NCBI GenBank assembly: GCA_035222895.1
Contig: JAVYIG010000093.1
Span: forward strand, 1 to 64,000
Direction of reading: 5' to 3'
Source of the DNA: Strongylocentrotus droebachiensis
Taxonomy: Eukaryota > Echinodermata > Echinoidea > Camarodonta > Strongylocentrotidae
DNA: 64,000 nt
The stretch's first letter is position 1. Every line of letters starts with the position of its first letter. Below, in pieces: positions 59,941 through 64,000 of the stretch. The notes under the pieces are model-generated. The model was given only the letters and a program-made list of their open reading frames with translations, had not been told where the DNA came from and did no database searches. A program made the position numbers and the translations under genes.

Positions 59941-60890
59941 ATAGTTTAGGTTGATCATGTAACATATACGTATTGGTGTGTACTACAAGGTTTTGGAATT
60001 AGCCAAGCCTTGGTCATAAAGTAACAAACACCGTACATAGAAAGATGTAGCCTATATGCGACTACACAAACAAACTTTGTATAGTCCTAGAAGACAATAT
60101 GCATATTGCAAAGCCAGAATGTGTTGTTATTGTATCTGCTCTATTAAAGGTCGCTCTTCAGTTTCCAAATCCCCCATTTTAAGATATGACTTTCATTACG
60201 ACTAAGTTTGTAATCTTCAGAATGTTGGTAGTGAAGAATCATAAAATCACAGAACGTAGATAAAAACTAAAGCATATACATGTATGTTCTAGCTGTTAAC
60301 CCTCTGAAGGCAGACAATGCACAATGCGATACACCAGCATCGCATCGCACTTTTTATTCTTTTTGTTTTACCGTAATGTTTTTAAAGTTAACTGTAATGT
60401 TCTCAAATATGCGTACATTCATTCTCGTCATTATCATTATCATTTTCTTTTTCTTTTGTATTTAGTACCTGTTTACTCCTGATTATGTTGTTGTTATTGC
60501 TTTTTCGTGGGGCGGTGCGTCATGGAAACAAATAGAACAAAATAAGTTAAACAGATATATACAAAAAGAAAAAGAAAAGTTAGGATTCACGATCAAATAC
60601 TCTATCTAACGTACACCTTTATCGGTTATTTGGGGACTGTATATAAATATAAATAATAAACAACAGGTCAACGGCGAGCTCAACAACTATAAGCATCTGT
60701 TTTCATATACTGGTAGCTTTTTACTATACGTAGTCGCGCGCTCGGTGACTCAACGCTAGTTTGATCGCTTTTGTCCGGCTTGCCAGATTCTATTGTTCTG
60801 GCGCGGATTAAGGCTGCCTAACTTGAATTACCCAAAGTATCGGCATGGCATAGGCTATGTGTGTGGAGGGAGGGGGTGATTCTTTTTTAA

Positions 60891-61392
60891 AGGTAATACA
60901 AAGTATTGGTATGGGGTCATGAATTTGGTTCAAATTAAGATATTGGAAGCATATGCGTTCCTACAATATTCATTGATCGTTGTCCCGGTTGAAATCGAGT
61001 CTAAAGTTATGAAATTATAAATAATAAACTCTTTATGTTGTATAGCTCCCTCTCAAGGTCAAGATATTAATTTAGCTATGAAACAATGTTTCCTGACTAA
61101 AATCGACCGATTAGTTATTCCCGTTTGGAAATTATATATCACAACTACATATTCTGAGATTTTCATGGTCGCAGCTACCATTGTACGGCCGTAGGCGCTA
61201 TTTGAAATTTATCAAAATTTACCGGGAGCACCGGTAAATTTTTATATTCAATTTTTCTCGTAAACAGAAGTGTTTTAGGGGCTAATTTTTTAAGTGCTTA
61301 TAATACATTCCCAGGGGCATCCAAATATATCAAAATTGTAAAGATTCACTATCCACCCAATTTTCAAAATTTCCCAAAACTTTGTATTACCT
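60891..61392. mobile_element. 502-bp TTAA MITE
   Basis: Ends AGGTAATACAAAGTATTGG and, inverted, AGGTAATACAAAGTTTTGGG. TTAA at 60887-60890 and 61393-61396. Unit 1 keeps the empty site CTTTTTTAATAATATT at about 58341-58356. Confidence 0.92.
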
Positions 61393-61790
61393 TTAATAAT
61401 GTTAGATTTGTCTAATGTTCAATGTTTGATGAATGTTCTGTAAATATATTGAGTAAAGCATGACGTCGTAAATGTCTTAGCATGCTGCCCGACACGTCCA
61501 AGGCATAGGTCGCACGCCATTAATGGCATGCCTTAATTTTCCATGCCATACGCATCCGGGCTTGTTTCACTCAATCAACTGATTACTTCATGCATGTCCA
61601 AATTATAATTCAAACGCCATATCTGTTTCCAACAAAACGCAACAAAACGGACGCTTCGTGTCGCAACTCTTTGTATATTAAAGGGTACTATATATGCCCC
61701 ATCCCTGCAGGCCTATGGGTGCATTAAACAGTATTGCATGCATTTCACGAACAATACATGGGTCAAAGGTTCCCCTTTGGTCTTCGACAC

Positions 61791-61824
<34 letters not shown>

Positions 61825-61977
61825 TCCTCTCCCTTTCAAACGTGCCTTCCATCATATGGCAACGTTGCGTTCACATGTTATTCGCCGTATTAAAGTGATG
61901 GTGTTAGATATAGAGCGAAATAATTGCAAGTATGTAACGAAAAATATTAAACTTGGATAAAAGAAGAGAAAAATGAC

Positions 61978-62715
61978 AGTGCTGATTAAATTGAGGAGTT
62001 GCAAATTGATCTGAAACTTAGGTGGCGGAAAATATATACATTATTGACCGGGGGCGCAAAATTGGTCTTTTACTGAGATGGCGAAGAATTGATCTGAAAC
62101 TTCGGGGGGGGGGGGGGGGGGTCGCAAAATTGATCTGAAACTAAGGGGGCGGCATTTTTATATTCGATTGAGGTAGCGCAAAATTTATCTTAACCTGTGG
62201 GGCGCAACATCTATCTTAGACTAAGGAGGGGGCGCAAAATTGATCTGAAACTAAGGTGGGCGCAAAATGGATCTTTCATTGAGGGGGTGCAAAATTGATC
62301 TGAAACCTTTGGGGCAGGAATTTATATTTTATTGAGGCGGCGCCAAATTGATCTGAAATTAAGGGGGTAGGACGTTTATATGTTATTAAGGGGAGGCAAA
62401 ATTGGTCTGAAACTAAGGGGGTGCAAATTTGATCTAAGATTAGGATGCAGAAATTTATATTTTATTGAGGTGCCGCAACTTGTTCTGAAACTTAGGGGGC
62501 GCAAAATGTATATATTACATTGATCGGCCCGCGCCACATTGATCTGAAACTTGGGGGGGGGGGGTAGGACGTTAATATGTTATTGAGGGGGGCGCACAAT
62601 TGAACTGAAACTAAGGGGGCGCAAATTTGAACTCGGAAACTTAGGGTGCAGAAATTTATATTTTATTGAGGTGCCGCAAATTGTTCTGAAACTTAGGGGG
62701 CGCAAACTTTGTTAA
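61978..62715. repeat. GCGCAAAATTGATCTGAAAC minisatellite, unit 2
   Basis: Same motif order as unit 1 but without the 299-bp internal duplication. Confidence 0.88.
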
Positions 62716-63386
62716 GGTTGATCATGTAACATGTACGTATTGGTGTGTACTACAACGTTTTGGAATTAGCCAAGCCTTGGTTATAAAGTAACAAACACCG
62801 TACATAGAAAGATGTAGCCTATATGCGACTACACAAACAAACTTTGTATAGTCCTAGAAGACAATATGCATATTGCAAAGCCAGAATGTGTTGTTATTGT
62901 ATCTGCTCTATTAAAGGTCGCTCTTCAGTTTCCAAATCCCCCATTTTAAGATATGACTTTCATTACGACTAAGTTTGTAATCTTCAGAATGTTGGTAGTG
63001 AAGAATCATAAAATCACAGAACGTAGATAAAAACTAAAGCATATACATGTATGTTCTGTTAACCCTCTGAAGGCAGACAAATGCGATACACCAGTATCGC
63101 ATTGCACTTGTTATTATTTTTGTTTTACCGTAATGTTTTTAAAGTTAACTGTAATGTTCTCAAATATGTGTACATTCATTCTCTTCATTATCATTCTCAT
63201 TTTCTTTTTCTATTGTATTTAGTACCTGTTTACTCCTGACTATGTTGTTGTTATTGCTTTTTCTTGGGGCGGTGCGTCATGGAAACAAATAGAAAACATA
63301 AAGTTAAACAGACATATACGAAAAGAAAAGGAAAAGTTAGGATCCACGATCAAATACTGTATGTAACGTACACCTTTATCGGTTAT

Positions 63387-63502
63387 TAGGGACTTTTAGT
63401 TTTGCACGAAGACAATGTGGATTGCTACGGTCGACGTCCTTTTAATGCACTGCCTTGAAAGGACGTCACACGTATCAGTCCACGCAAATCTAAAAGTCCC
63501 TA
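63387..63502. mobile_element. 116-bp MITE, TAGGGACTTTTAG ends
   Basis: TAGGGACTTTTAG and CTAAAAGTCCCTA enclose two GACGTC-containing words, one as GGACGTCACACG. Inserted in the third, partial tandem unit. Confidence 0.8.
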
Positions 63503-63591
63503 TTTACAAACAAGTCAACGGCGAGCTCTTTAAGCATCTATTGTCATATAGCTTTTACTACGTAGTCGCGCGCTCAGCGACTCAACGTTAA

Positions 63592-64000
63592 TAGGGACTT
63601 TTAGAATGAGTGAACGAGAACACGACGAACGCCGACTGATCATGCGTGTCAACGTACTTAACTGCCCATGTTGGCTACAATTAGAAATCTTTTAGATTGC
63701 ACTCGACGATATGCATGCAGGAAGTAACACAATAAACATCACGGACAAAGAAAGAGGACATTCCTCATTCTACCCTCAACAAAAGAACATCCTTTCACTG
63801 CTAATATGTAAATATGTGTAGAACAGGTGCATGTGACACCTGTTCTACACATTTCAGCATGTAAAGGCGCTTTATAAATGTCAATATGTATGTATGTATT
63901 GCATGTACTAGATTTAGGAAAATCAAGGTTGACGCATTCTCGATCGCCGACTGAGACCACGTGACGCAGGCGCAGTGCCTTAAAATGACGTCACACGTTG
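63592..64000. mobile_element. Related TAGGGACTTTTAG element, cut by the window end
   Basis: The same left end at 63592. ATGACGTCACACGTTG at the window end resembles the inside of the previous element. The middle includes an ACAGGTGCATGTGACACCTGT palindrome (63822-63846) and a GCGCTTTATAAATGTCAATA tail with GTAT repeats. Confidence 0.55.

Larger units (their letters stand above)
58021..63590. repeat. Long tandem units downstream of the palindrome
   Basis: The marker TAGGATTCACGATCAAATAC lies at 58021 and 60591, with a variant at 63338. Unit 1 is about 2.57 kb. Unit 2 is about 2.75 kb, including a 502-bp insertion. Each unit holds the GCATGC repeat, a diverged R-family block with a CT run, and the minisatellite. 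Confidence 0.85.

Noticed and set aside
54724-61960. Recurrent short ORFs starting MGALNSIA in repeats (54.9, 58.6 and 61.7 kb)
   Set aside because: They recur because the DNA is repeated; the frame shifts at the CT runs and no protein family is recognisable.

Overview
The window is eukaryotic and animal: coding density is low, the genes are split by GT-AG introns, non-LTR retrotransposons and tRNA-derived SINEs are present, and small DNA transposons and tandem repeats are very abundant. Two spliced host genes are supported. One is a CYP3-clan cytochrome P450 whose exon boundaries look like those of vertebrate CYP3A genes. The other is a secreted or membrane protein with a signal peptide, a CCPGF (EMI/Nimrod-like) module and calcium-binding EGF domains. 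With the telomere-like CCCTAA repeats and the mobile-element content this suggests a marine deuterostome invertebrate. A sea urchin is my best guess, but that is inference and not proven.

Layout. 1-2.2 kb: nested fold-back elements. 4.2-4.9 kb: a tRNA SINE and MITEs. 7.5-8.0 kb: two MITEs. 8.07-9.62 kb: a 5'-truncated LINE with an open RT frame. 10.0-14.8 kb (minus): eight P450 exons, lacking the N-terminal and the last exons. 15.3-18.5 kb: a TTAA MITE, diverged tandem repeats and a GA-rich array carrying hAT-like MITEs. 18.5-33.4 kb: a repeat family in units of up to about 1.5 kb, broken by two LINE remnants and by a composite insertion, followed by a 0.97-kb tandem duplication holding a TA-flanked MITE. 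33.5-35.5 kb (plus): a decayed DDE-like/C2H2 gene. 36.9-37.8 kb: more MITEs. 37.8-52.1 kb (minus): the EGF gene, whose 3' half is a 1.5-kb tandem array with one EGF exon per unit. 53.0-53.7 kb: a second LINE fragment. 54.3-64.0 kb: a large inverted repeat and two long tandem units that contain a 'GCGCAAAATTGATCTGAAAC' minisatellite.

The two host genes show no functional link. The strongest story is how the DNA was built. Insertions can be dated relative to duplications because empty sites survive: 43919-43922 for the TTAA MITE of the EGF array, about 58345 for the TTAA MITE at 60891-61392, the 32.5-kb copy for the TA MITE at 30606-31563, and the 50.4-kb copy for the TTA element at 1326-1652. 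All positions and translations were read by eye. Family names for transposons rest on target-site duplications and terminal repeats only.
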